Source of the DNA: Deltaproteobacteria bacterium
GTDB taxonomy: Bacteria > Myxococcota_A > UBA9160 > JAFDET01
NCBI GenBank assembly: GCA_019310195.1
Contig: JAFDET010000123.1
Span: 1-12,665 of the forward strand
Reading direction: 5' to 3'
DNA: 12,665 bases
The translations under genes were made by a program, and so were the position numbers. Shown here in pieces: positions 1 to 5,836 of this stretch. The notes beneath the pieces are model-generated. The model was not told where the DNA came from and ran no database searches. It saw nothing but the letters and a program-made list of their open reading frames with translations. Within the stretch, counting starts at the first letter, position 1. Each line of letters begins with the position of its first letter.

Positions 1-173
1 CGCTCTACCAGAGCCTGAACGGCGTGCTGAAGAAGCTGCCCGACGACACGGTGCTCTTCCCGGGCCACGCCTACGCGGCCGAGAGCAGCGACACCCTGGG
101 CGAGCAGAAGCGCAGCAACCCGTACCTGCGCGTATCGGGGCTGGAGCAGTTCCTGGGCTTCCTCGGGTACTAG
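1..173 (+). CDS. Metallo-beta-lactamase-fold hydrolase, C-terminal fragment (glyoxalase II-like)
   Basis: Only the last 56 codons are in the window (codons begin at base 3, stop TAG 171-173). The fragment reads LPDDTVLFPGHAY and then TLGEQKRSNPYLR. The GHxY histidine is the late metal ligand of metallo-beta-lactamase-fold hydrolases, and the GEQKRxNPYLR tail is typical of hydroxyacylglutathione hydrolase/glyoxalase II-like members, which hydrolyse thioesters at a two-metal centre. The N-terminal HxHxDH motif lies outside the window, so substrate and exact subfamily cannot be decided. The protein ends cleanly with FLGFLGY and shows no frameshift. It is transcribed towards the minus-strand cupredoxin-like gene, with the inverted-repeat region between them. 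Confidence 0.85.
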   Translation, partial: LYQSLNGVLKKLPDDTVLFPGHAYAAESSDTLGEQKRSNPYLRVSGLEQFLGFLGY

Positions 174-235
174 GCGGTTTCTGCCTATCCGACTGGCTCT
201 GCACGCGTGCCGGCGAAGTCGGTGGCTCCGCGATG

Positions 236-388
236 CCCGGCGCGAGGGCGCTGCTCCCTCCGGCGATGTCCTCGGCACTTCCCGTAAAGCCTCGGATCAC
301 CCTCTCGCCCAAGCCCCATCTCCCTCCCCCAATGGACGCGCTGCGTAGCTGCGGAGTACGCCTGCGGGAGCAGCGCCCTCGCGCCGGG
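236..388. repeat. Inverted repeat A, 23-bp perfect arms (236-258 / 366-388)
   Basis: The left arm, containing GGCGCGAGGGCGCTGCTCCC, is perfectly complementary to the right arm, which contains GGGAGCAGCGCCCTCGCGCC. All 23 positions match, separated by 107 bases. It can form together with repeat D but crosses repeats B and C. Confidence 0.9.
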
Positions 389-513
389 GGTCTGGCCGTG
401 TCCCCGCAGGCGTACTCCGCAGCACCGGAACGCGGGATTGTCGGAGGTGGCCAGGCCTGGCGCATCCGTGACACCCGTCGGGTACGGGACGTGCCGAGGA
501 CATCGCCGGAGGG
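256..513. repeat. Inverted repeat B, 31-bp arms with one mismatch (256-286 / 483-513)
   Basis: The arms contain TCCGGCGATGTCCTCGGCAC and its exact complement. They match at 30 of 31 positions; the only mismatch pairs 279 with 490. It is the longest arm in the element. It can enclose hairpin C but cannot form at the same time as repeats A or D. Confidence 0.9.
348..423. repeat. Inverted repeat C, 21-bp perfect hairpin (348-368 / 403-423)
   Basis: The arms contain GCGGAGTACGCCTGCGGG and its complement, perfect over 21 bp, with a 34-base loop (369-402). The loop holds most of arm A-right and arm D-left, so forming this hairpin removes the partners that repeats A and D need. Confidence 0.9.
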
Positions 514-533
514 GACACGGCCAGACCCCCGGC
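383..533. repeat. Inverted repeat D, 23-bp perfect arms (383-405 / 511-533)
   Basis: The left arm contains GGGGGTCTGGCCGTGTCCCC and the right arm its exact complement, perfect over 23 bp. It overlaps arm A-right by six bases and arm C-right by three. It is compatible with repeat A and excludes B and C. Confidence 0.9.
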
Positions 534-571
534 AACTCACCTGCTGAGCCAGTCGGATTGGCGGAAGGCGG

Positions 572-1102
572 TTAGCCCTTCTTCTCTTCGGCGACGATGA
601 TCTCGCCGTTGAGAGTCTTGCTGGGCGCGGTCCCCATGGTCGGGTTGTCCGTGCGGATCACCCGGTAGAGGTAACGGCCCGGCTTCAGCTGGCAGAAGCT
701 GGCGAACTCGCCCGCGTGGATCGGCTGCGAGCGGATCTCGTCGTCCTTGATCTGGAAGTTCACCAGGCTGTGACAGATCATGTTCTTGGCGGTTTCCCGC
801 TCGAAGACCACCGTCGACGGCCACCCGGAGTAGCTGATCCAGGCCACCAGCTGCCCGGCGTCCAGCTTCACCAGCCTCGGGTTCAGGGCGTGATCGGTGA
901 TCAGCACGACCTTGTGGCTCTCCATCCGGTAGGACGGGTCGAGCAGCGGGATGGGCCCCGTGCTCTCGTACGGCATCTCCTTCGGCCGCTCGTCGGCGGC
1001 CCGTGCGACGCCGGGCGCGGACAGCGCTGCGGCCAGGCCGACGACCCCCAGCACGGCGAAGAGCCTACCTACGAGCCGGCGGAGCGGAAGCGAAGACGAC
1101 AT
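572..1102 (-). CDS. Secreted cupredoxin-like protein lacking a recognisable type-1 copper site
   Basis: This is a 176-aa protein. The ATG at 1102 is chosen because GGAGGGA sits just upstream; a TTG 18 bases further upstream (1120) is less likely. Residues 1-35 form a signal peptide (RR-rich start, hydrophobic LFAVLGVVGLAAAL, cleavage after ARA), so the product is exported. The remainder looks like a cupredoxin beta-sandwich: VKLDAGQLVAWISYSGWP, then the PGRYLYRV strand (141-148), then a final NGEIIV strand. In blue copper proteins the Y-x-x-Y-C...H...M loop supplies copper ligands. Here Val148 occupies the Cys position and no matching His follows. Cys110, His111, His129 and Cys137 remain and could form a disulfide or another metal site. 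It stands alone, convergent with the upstream hydrolase. The function is unknown; the fold assignment is moderate. Confidence 0.7.
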   Translation of the reverse strand: MSSSLPLRRLVGRLFAVLGVVGLAAALSAPGVARAADERPKEMPYESTGPIPLLDPSYRMESHKVVLITDHALNPRLVKLDAGQLVAWISYSGWPSTVVFERETAKNMICHSLVNFQIKDDEIRSQPIHAGEFASFCQLKPGRYLYRVIRTDNPTMGTAPSKTLNGEIIVAEEKKG

Positions 1103-1132
1103 GGATCCCTCCCAGTTCAAGTCCCGAGAGCA

Positions 1133-1141
1133 GTTATACCA
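1133..1141 (-). promoter_or_regulatory. Candidate extended -10 promoter for the cupredoxin-like gene
   Basis: On the minus strand the sequence reads TGGTATAAC, matching the extended -10 form TGnTATAAT at all but the last base. It would place a transcript start about 24 bases ahead of the ATG at 1102. No good -35 box stands 16-18 bases upstream, as expected for extended -10 promoters. Confidence 0.45.
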
Positions 1142-1263
1142 GACTCTTCAACAGGTTAGGAGGCCGACCCGGCCCTCGGTTCGAATTTCCCCCGCCCTGC
1201 ACGCCGGGCCGGCCGAAGGCTGCAAGTATGCGAATCCGAGTCACTTTCCTGCCCTGGGTGCGC

Positions 1264-1291
1264 TTGAAATCGCCCCATCCGTCCATTAAGG
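1264..1291 (+). promoter_or_regulatory. Weak candidate sigma70 promoter ahead of etfB
   Basis: TTGAAA at 1264-1269 resembles a -35 box. The best partner is the AT-rich stretch CATTAAGG at 1284-1291, with suboptimal spacing and a poor -10 match. This is the most AT-rich part of the 257-bp divergent region, 70 bases before etfB. It is offered only as a place to look. Confidence 0.22.
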
Positions 1292-1359
1292 TTCGGTCGC
1301 TTTTTGCATCCCCGGAGCCTTCCGCCCCGGGTTCTCGCAACGTTCGGAGACGTTCCCCC

Positions 1360-2142
1360 ATGAAGATCGTGGTGTTCCTCAAGCAGGTCCCCCATTCCGA
1401 CGCCCGCCTGGACGTCAACGGGGATGAGACCTGGATCAAGGAAGACGGCATCAAGTTCGAAATCAACAGCTACGACACGTACGCCCTCGAAGAGGCGCTC
1501 CGCATCAAGGACGCCGGCGAGGCCGAGGTGATCGTGGTGTCCATCGGCCCCGCCCGGGTCACCCAGGCCCTGCGCACCGCGCTGGGCATGGGCGCCGACC
1601 GCGCCGTCCACATCAAGGGCAGCGAGGTCGACGGGTCCGACTCCCTGGGCATCGCCAAGACGCTGGCCGCGGTGGTGAAGGCCGAGAGCCCGGACCTGGT
1701 GTTCGCGGGTCTCATGTCCGACGACGGCAACTTCTCGACGGTTCCACCCATGGTGGCCGAGCTGTGCGACATGCCTTCGGCCACGAGCTGCCTGAAGATC
1801 GAGGCCTCCAACGGCTCGGTCACGGTCGAGCGCGAGCTCGAGGGCGGCGCCAGGGAGGTGGTCGAGCTGCCCAAGCCCTGCCTGCTGGCGGTACAGACGG
1901 GCCTCAACCAGGTTCGCTACGCGTCGCTCAAGGGCATCATGGCCGCCAAGAAGAAGCCCATGGACGAGAAGACCGCCGCCGACCTGGGCGTCTCGGGCCA
2001 GGTGGGCGCCGGCGCCGCGAAGATGACGATCGAGAAGATCTACCTGCCGCCCAGGGGTGAGGGAGCCGAGATCCTGTCCGGCTCCACCGACGAGATGGTG
2101 AGCGCGCTGGTTGGCAAGATCAAGGAGCAGGGCCTCCTCTAG
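1360..2142 (+). CDS. etfB: Electron transfer flavoprotein, beta subunit
   Basis: This is a 260-aa protein. The ATG at 1360 is chosen because the family begins MKIVVFLKQVP and because CGGAGA at 1345-1350 is a plausible ribosome binding site; the frame stays open far upstream only because of high GC. EtfB pairs with EtfA to form the soluble ETF heterodimer. ETF takes single electrons from acyl-CoA and related dehydrogenases and passes them to ETF-quinone oxidoreductase; EtfB binds AMP structurally. Visible marks are the NSYDTYALEEALRIKD segment (36-51), the nucleotide-binding SDDGNFSTVPP segment (120-130) and the complete EtfB signature region at 156-200 (VERELEGG...NQVRYASLKGIMAAKKKP). Length is normal. 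It is followed after 22 bp by etfA. Confidence 0.96.
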   Translation: MKIVVFLKQVPHSDARLDVNGDETWIKEDGIKFEINSYDTYALEEALRIKDAGEAEVIVVSIGPARVTQALRTALGMGADRAVHIKGSEVDGSDSLGIAKTLAAVVKAESPDLVFAGLMSDDGNFSTVPPMVAELCDMPSATSCLKIEASNGSVTVERELEGGAREVVELPKPCLLAVQTGLNQVRYASLKGIMAAKKKPMDEKTAADLGVSGQVGAGAAKMTIEKIYLPPRGEGAEILSGSTDEMVSALVGKIKEQGLL

Positions 2143-2164
2143 GGGCCCAGAGAGGACACTTCCG

Positions 2165-3133
2165 ATGGGCAACATCCTCATCGTTGCAGAGATCCAGAAG
2201 GGCAAGCTGCGCGAGGCGACCCTCGAGCTGGCGAGCTTTGCCAACAAGGTGGCCGGCGCCCGCGGCGGCGAGGTCAAGAGCCTCGTCATCGGCAGCGGCA
2301 TCGGCGAGCTGGCCTCCGAGCTGGCCGGCAAGGGCGGCGGCGAGGTCTTCGCGGCCGACGATGCGGCCCTGGCCAACTACAACGTGGACGCTTGGACCCA
2401 GGCGATCCGCGCGGGCGTGGAGGCATCGGGCGCCGACCTGGTGCTGATCTCCAATACACCCACGGGCTGGGACGTGGCGCCGCGCATCGGCGCGGCCCTG
2501 GACGCCGGTTTCGTCTCCGACTGCTTCAACATCGAGGCCGACGACGGCCTGACGCTGCTGCGGCGGATCTTCAACGGCAAGCTCGACGCCCGCATCAAGG
2601 TCAACGCCGACGTGGTGGTGGCCACCATGCAGCCCGGCGCGACGGCGGCCTACGAGGGCACCAGCGACGGCAAGGTCACCGATCTCTCGGTGGACCTGTC
2701 GGGCGTGCGCTCCAAGTTCATCGAGGAGAAGCAGGCCGAGGCCACGGGCGTGGACCTGACCAAGGCCGACATCATCGTCTCGGGCGGCCGCGGCCTGGGC
2801 GCCCCGGAGAAGTTCAAGGAGGTCATCCAGCCCCTGGCCGAGGCCCTGGGCGGCGCCATGGGCGCCTCGCGCCCCGTGGTGGACGCCGGTTGGCTCGACC
2901 ACCCCTACCAGGTCGGCTCCTCGGGGCAGGTCGTGACGCCCAAGCTGTACATCGCGTGCGGCATCTCGGGCGCCATCCAGCACCTGGTGGGCATGAAGGG
3001 CTCGAACTTCATCGTGGCGATCAACAAGGACGCCGACGCCCCGATCTTCGAGGTGGCGGACGTGGGCATCGTGGCCGACCTCTTCGAGGTCGTGCCCGCG
3101 CTGACCGACGCCATCAAGGCCGCCAAGGGCTAG
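2165..3133 (+). CDS. etfA: Electron transfer flavoprotein, alpha subunit
   Basis: This is a 322-aa protein with an AGAGGA ribosome binding site at 2151-2156, 8 bases before the ATG. EtfA carries the redox-active FAD of the ETF heterodimer. The N-terminal part (1-190) is the ETF alpha/beta-type domain. The C-terminal FAD domain shows SGGRGLGAPEKF (206-217), GASRPVVDAGW (233-243), a QVGSSGQ turn (249-255) where many homologues have QVGQTGK, and the EtfA signature GISGAIQHLVGM...NFIVAINKDADAPIF (266-295). Gene order etfB-etfA is the common one. No EtfQO or acyl-CoA dehydrogenase gene lies in the window, so the electron donors are not shown. Confidence 0.96.
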   Translation: MGNILIVAEIQKGKLREATLELASFANKVAGARGGEVKSLVIGSGIGELASELAGKGGGEVFAADDAALANYNVDAWTQAIRAGVEASGADLVLISNTPTGWDVAPRIGAALDAGFVSDCFNIEADDGLTLLRRIFNGKLDARIKVNADVVVATMQPGATAAYEGTSDGKVTDLSVDLSGVRSKFIEEKQAEATGVDLTKADIIVSGGRGLGAPEKFKEVIQPLAEALGGAMGASRPVVDAGWLDHPYQVGSSGQVVTPKLYIACGISGAIQHLVGMKGSNFIVAINKDADAPIFEVADVGIVADLFEVVPALTDAIKAAKG

Positions 3134-3150
3134 CGCCCAACCGCACGCCC

Positions 3151-3714
3151 ATGGCAGTGGACACCTCGCAGTTCAAGAACGGCCTGCGCATCGAGCTCGA
3201 CGGCGAGCCGTTTGCGATCACCTACTTCCAGCACGTGAAGCCCGGCAAGGGCGGCGCCTTCGTGCGGACCAAGGTGAAGAACATCCGCAACGGCAAGATC
3301 ATCGACAAGACCTTCCGCGCAGGGGAGAAGGTCGAGCTGGCCGACGTGGAGGACAAGCGCATGCAGTACCTCTACCGCGACGGCGAGAACCTGGTCTTGA
3401 TGGACAACCAGAGCTACGAGCAGATCCCGGTCCCGGCCGAGGTGGTGGGCGGCGCGCTCAACTACCTGCTGGAGAACGCCCAGGTGGACGTGCTGTTCTG
3501 GCGGGGCAAGGCGGTCAACGTGGACATTCCCTCCTTCGTCGAGGCCCAGGTCACCGAGACGGAGCCCGGCATGAAGGGCGACACCGCTTCCGGCGCCACC
3601 AAGCTCGCCACCATCGAGACCGGAGCCACCCTCCAGGTGCCGCTGTTCATCAACCAGGGCGAGAAGATCCGCGTCGACACCCGCAACGGGAAGTACGTCG
3701 AGCGGGTGAACTGA
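3151..3714 (+). CDS. efp: Elongation factor P
   Basis: This is a 187-aa protein of full family length. EF-P enters the ribosomal E site and speeds peptide bond formation at stalled polyproline motifs. The three beta-barrel layout is intact: KOW-like domain 1 (about 3-62), OB domain (about 66-126) and a C-terminal domain ending GKYVERVN, where the family normally ends. The tip loop reads VKPGKGGAF, so Lys33 is at the post-translationally modified position; lysine there fits the lysylation type rather than the arginine/rhamnose type. No modifying enzyme lies in the window. The ATG is 17 bp after the etfA stop and the gap has no Shine-Dalgarno-like stretch, which is unusual and may imply re-initiation or a different signal. 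Confidence 0.96.
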   Translation: MAVDTSQFKNGLRIELDGEPFAITYFQHVKPGKGGAFVRTKVKNIRNGKIIDKTFRAGEKVELADVEDKRMQYLYRDGENLVLMDNQSYEQIPVPAEVVGGALNYLLENAQVDVLFWRGKAVNVDIPSFVEAQVTETEPGMKGDTASGATKLATIETGATLQVPLFINQGEKIRVDTRNGKYVERVN

Positions 3715-3719
3715 CCTAG

Positions 3720-3725
3720 AAGGAG
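3720..3725 (+). promoter_or_regulatory. AAGGAG ribosome binding site that fixes the GTG start of the WYL regulator
   Basis: AAGGAG lies 9 bases before GTG 3735 and 5 bases after the efp stop. In the regulator's own frame these bases read Lys-Glu, continuous with the remaining half of the helix-turn-helix (KELGCVRRTVYRDL). They are preceded by an in-frame TAG at 3717-3719. Confidence 0.65.
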
Positions 3726-3734
3726 CTGGGCTGC

Positions 3735-4685
3735 GTGCGCCGCACGGTCTACCGCGACCTGGACGCCCTCATGTACGCCGGCTTTCCGGTGGTGAGCGAG
3801 CGCCGCGACGGCCGCGTCTACTGGCGCTTCCTGGAGACCTTCCAGCTCGGGGACGTGCCCTTCACCCCCGACGAGATCCTGGCCCTGGCCTTCGGCGAGG
3901 ACCTGCTGCGCGTGCTGGAGGGCACCGTCTTCCACGACTCGGTGCAGTCGGCGCTGGCGAAGATCCGCGCCGGGCTGTCGGCGGAGCTGACGGCCTACCT
4001 GGAGCGGCTGCGCGAGTCGTTCCGCGTCCTGCCCGGCCCCCACAAGCGCTACACCGAGTACAGCGACACCATCGCGGCGCTCAATGCGGCGGTGCTCGGG
4101 AAGCGCACCGTGCGCATGCGCTACCGCACCGGCCGCACGGGCAAGCGCTCCCGTCGCCGCTTCGATCCCTACAAGGTCTGGTACCGGGGCGGAGGCCTGT
4201 ACGTGATCGGCCTGGACCACCAAAGCGGCGAGATCCGCACCTTCGCCGTGGATCGCATCCAGAAGCTCGAAGCCACCGGTGACGCCTTCGAGATCCAGGA
4301 GGGCTTCGACTTCGACGCCTGGACCGCCGCCTCGTTCGGCGTGGTGGCCGAGCCCGCCCTGCCCGTCCGCATCCGCTTCGCAGCACGGCATGCCAGCTGG
4401 ATCAGCGAGCGCAGCTGGCATCCCAGCCAGGCGCTGACGCAGCTCCCCGACGGCGGTGTCGAGCTGTGCATGGAAGCCGGTGGCAGCGAGGAGCTGGCGA
4501 GCTGGGTGATGTCGTTCGGCGGCGGCGCCGAGATGCTGGAGCCCGAGTCCCTGCGCCGGCGCGTGGCCAAAGAGCTGCGCGCGGCCCTGGGCCGCTACGA
4601 GAGCGCGGGAGCCCAGCGCCTCGAGCGCAAAGGGGCCGCGCCGAAGCGCAGCCCCTCCTCGTCTCGCGCGCGGTCACGCGCCTAG
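3735..4685 (+). CDS. WYL-domain transcriptional regulator with truncated N-terminal helix-turn-helix
   Basis: This is a 316-aa protein from GTG 3735. Family members start with a DeoR/HTH_11-type winged helix, then a WYL domain that senses a ligand, then a WCX dimerisation region. Here residues 1-12 are only the recognition helix (RRTVYRDLDAL) and are followed by the wing AGFPVVSERRDGRVYW. The first helices, normally some 20-30 residues, are absent, and an in-frame TAG (3717-3719) stops any extension. The WYL domain spans about 110-180, with the core VWYRGGGLYVIGLDH and the RTFAVDRI motif. The WCX-like part covers about 207-290. A basic Ser/Arg-rich tail ends the protein. Whether it still binds DNA is doubtful. 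It follows efp by 20 bp and may share its transcript. Confidence 0.85.
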   Translation: MRRTVYRDLDALMYAGFPVVSERRDGRVYWRFLETFQLGDVPFTPDEILALAFGEDLLRVLEGTVFHDSVQSALAKIRAGLSAELTAYLERLRESFRVLPGPHKRYTEYSDTIAALNAAVLGKRTVRMRYRTGRTGKRSRRRFDPYKVWYRGGGLYVIGLDHQSGEIRTFAVDRIQKLEATGDAFEIQEGFDFDAWTAASFGVVAEPALPVRIRFAARHASWISERSWHPSQALTQLPDGGVELCMEAGGSEELASWVMSFGGGAEMLEPESLRRRVAKELRAALGRYESAGAQRLERKGAAPKRSPSSSRARSRA

Positions 4686-4687
4686 CC

Positions 4688-4739
4688 CGGCTCACGTGCG
4701 GCTCACGTGCAGCGCGCGTGCGGCTTCGGTGCGGCTCAG
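4688..4739. repeat. 11-bp tandem repeats between convergent genes
   Basis: Four full units and one partial unit of 11 bp lie in register: CGGCTCACGTG twice exactly (4688-4698, 4699-4709), then CAGCGCGCGTG, CGGCTTCGGTG, and the start of a fifth, CGGCTCAG. The array begins just after the WYL stop and runs into the stop codon of the minus-strand diiron gene. Each exact unit contains the palindrome CACGTG. No terminator hairpin with a T-tract is seen in this gap. Confidence 0.75.
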
Positions 4740-5833
4740 TTCGCGCCGAAGGGCCCCATCCCCTGCGCCGCCTCGGCCCGCAGCTCGGCCAGGGTCTTGC
4801 GGCGATCGGTCATCATGCCCGCCGAGCGCCAGCCCTCCTCGGTGCGCTCGGTGATCAGGCCAAGAGCCTTCAGGTTGGGAATCACCGTGTGCATGAACAT
4901 CAGGCTGTTGAAGTCGGCGAAGTTGGGCAGCGCCGTGGCGATCCGCACCACGTTGTGGGGATCCAGGCCGTACTTCGGGCCCAGCACGTGGAGCATGTCC
5001 AGCTGCTGGTTGGCGTTGAGCGCCTCCATGATGGAGAACGCGAAGTCCTCCATCTTCTCCATCTGCTCGGGCTCCGCATCGCGCACCACGCGCCGCATGC
5101 ACAGCACGCCGAAGGCCGCGTGCCGGGCCTCGTCCTGCTCCACGCGGCGGATCATGTCCACGAAGAGCGCATTGTCGGACGAGTCGCGCAGCATCTCGAA
5201 GATGCCGACGGCGGTGCCCTCGAACAGGCACTGCATGCCCAGGGTCTTGGTCTCGGCATCCGGCGCCTGGAGCAGCTCGTCCAGCAGCACCTTGAGGGTG
5301 GCCCCGATCGGGTAGATCGTGCCCATCTTGCGCTGCATGAACTTGGCCAGCGCCTCGATGTGGCGCGCCTCGTCGGTGACCTGGCTGGCCGCGTACAGCT
5401 TCTCGTCCATCTTGGTGCAGGCGTTGGTGAGCTGACCGCAGAGCTCGAGCGCGGCCTGCTCGCCGTGCAAGAGCTGGGACAGCGTGTAGTTCAGCTCGTC
5501 GAAGGCGGCCGCCTTCTGGGTGGCCTCATCGCCGCCCATGAGCTTCACCATCTGGGCAATCATCGAAGCGTCCGGCGCCAGCACCCACTCGTCCTTGCTG
5601 ACCGGGGCCTCCCAGTCCAGGTCGCTCTCGGCGTTCCACTGGTTGACCTTGCCCTTCTCGTACAGGTTGCGGAGCTCCTCGACCTCCTGGCCGTACTCCC
5701 ACGTCCAGTGCAGATCGAGCGGCGCGTCGACGTTGATCTGGTCGCGCAGGCGCTTGATCTCGCCTTCGTCGACGAACTCGATGACCTCGAAGTCTCCGAA
5801 CTTGTGGCGGTGGTCGGTCATCAGCTTCTTCAT
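4736..5833 (-). CDS. Ferritin-like diiron protein (R2/oxygenase-like), substrate unknown
   Basis: This is a 365-aa protein. The ATG at 5833 is set by a strong AGGAGG 7 bases upstream. It holds a complete ferritin-like diiron ligand set: Glu125 (HGEQAALE), Glu155/His158 (TDEARHIE), Glu205 (LFEGTAVG) and Glu235/His238 (QDEARHAA). The 30-residue spacing repeats in both halves of the four-helix bundle. Such centres activate O2 in ribonucleotide reductase R2, AurF-type N-oxygenases, desaturases and other oxidases. The sequence does not tell which; no nrdA partner or reductase gene is adjacent, so R2 of ribonucleotide reductase is unlikely. There is no signal peptide, so it is cytosolic. It lies 3 bp after the TetR stop, with its ribosome binding site inside the end of the tetR frame. 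This implies translational coupling and control by that repressor. Confidence 0.85.
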   Translation of the reverse strand: MKKLMTDHRHKFGDFEVIEFVDEGEIKRLRDQINVDAPLDLHWTWEYGQEVEELRNLYEKGKVNQWNAESDLDWEAPVSKDEWVLAPDASMIAQMVKLMGGDEATQKAAAFDELNYTLSQLLHGEQAALELCGQLTNACTKMDEKLYAASQVTDEARHIEALAKFMQRKMGTIYPIGATLKVLLDELLQAPDAETKTLGMQCLFEGTAVGIFEMLRDSSDNALFVDMIRRVEQDEARHAAFGVLCMRRVVRDAEPEQMEKMEDFAFSIMEALNANQQLDMLHVLGPKYGLDPHNVVRIATALPNFADFNSLMFMHTVIPNLKALGLITERTEEGWRSAGMMTDRRKTLAELRAEAAQGMGPFGAN

Positions 5834-5836
5834 GGT

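Larger units (their letters stand above)
179..566. repeat. Composite inverted-repeat element with terminal inverted repeats (MITE-like or structured intergenic element)
   Basis: The outer arms 179-199 and 546-566 are inverted copies matching at 19 of 21 positions, with a perfect 13-bp core at 187-199/546-558 (ATCCGACTGGCTC and its complement). Patchy similarity continues inward to about 214/531. Inside are four further inverted repeats of 21-31 bp: A 236-258/366-388, B 256-286/483-513, C 348-368/403-423 and D 383-405/511-533. Neighbouring arms overlap by 3-6 bases in GGG/CCC runs. The overall form resembles a non-autonomous mobile element or a large palindromic intergenic repeat. No clear target-site duplication and no transposase were seen, so mobility is inference. 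Confidence 0.7.
174..571. other. Convergent intergenic region without a convincing gene
   Basis: These 398 bp separate two convergent genes. Open frames exist on both strands (for example 185-535 minus and 233-547 plus), but their translations are arginine/proline-rich, resemble no family and have no ribosome binding site. They are a by-product of high GC and of the repeats. Almost all of the recognisable structure is the set of long inverted repeats listed separately. No T-rich rho-independent terminator tail was seen, although the hairpins could end transcription from both sides. Confidence 0.75.

Noticed and set aside
185..547. Open frames on both strands in the first intergenic region as small genes
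   Set aside because: They have no ribosome binding sites, repeat-derived Arg/Pro-rich translations and no family resemblance; they are explained by the inverted repeats.
174..571. CRISPR array, because of the repeated arms in the first intergenic region
   Set aside because: The repeats are inverted pairs of different sequences, not regularly spaced direct repeats, and no cas gene is present.
1178..1186. GGTTCGAAT, resembling the T-arm of a tRNA
   Set aside because: The flanks do not form the 5-bp T stem or an acceptor stem, and no D or anticodon arm is found upstream.
1003..1359. A 119-codon in-frame upstream extension of etfB
   Set aside because: It overlaps the minus-strand cupredoxin-like gene, is Arg/Pro-rich without similarity to the family, and EtfB proteins begin at MKIVVFLKQVP.
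2111..2164. An EtfA protein starting 18 codons earlier, inside etfB
   Set aside because: The extension has no similarity to the family; the ATG at 2165 has a ribosome binding site and gives the standard N-terminus MGNILIVAE.
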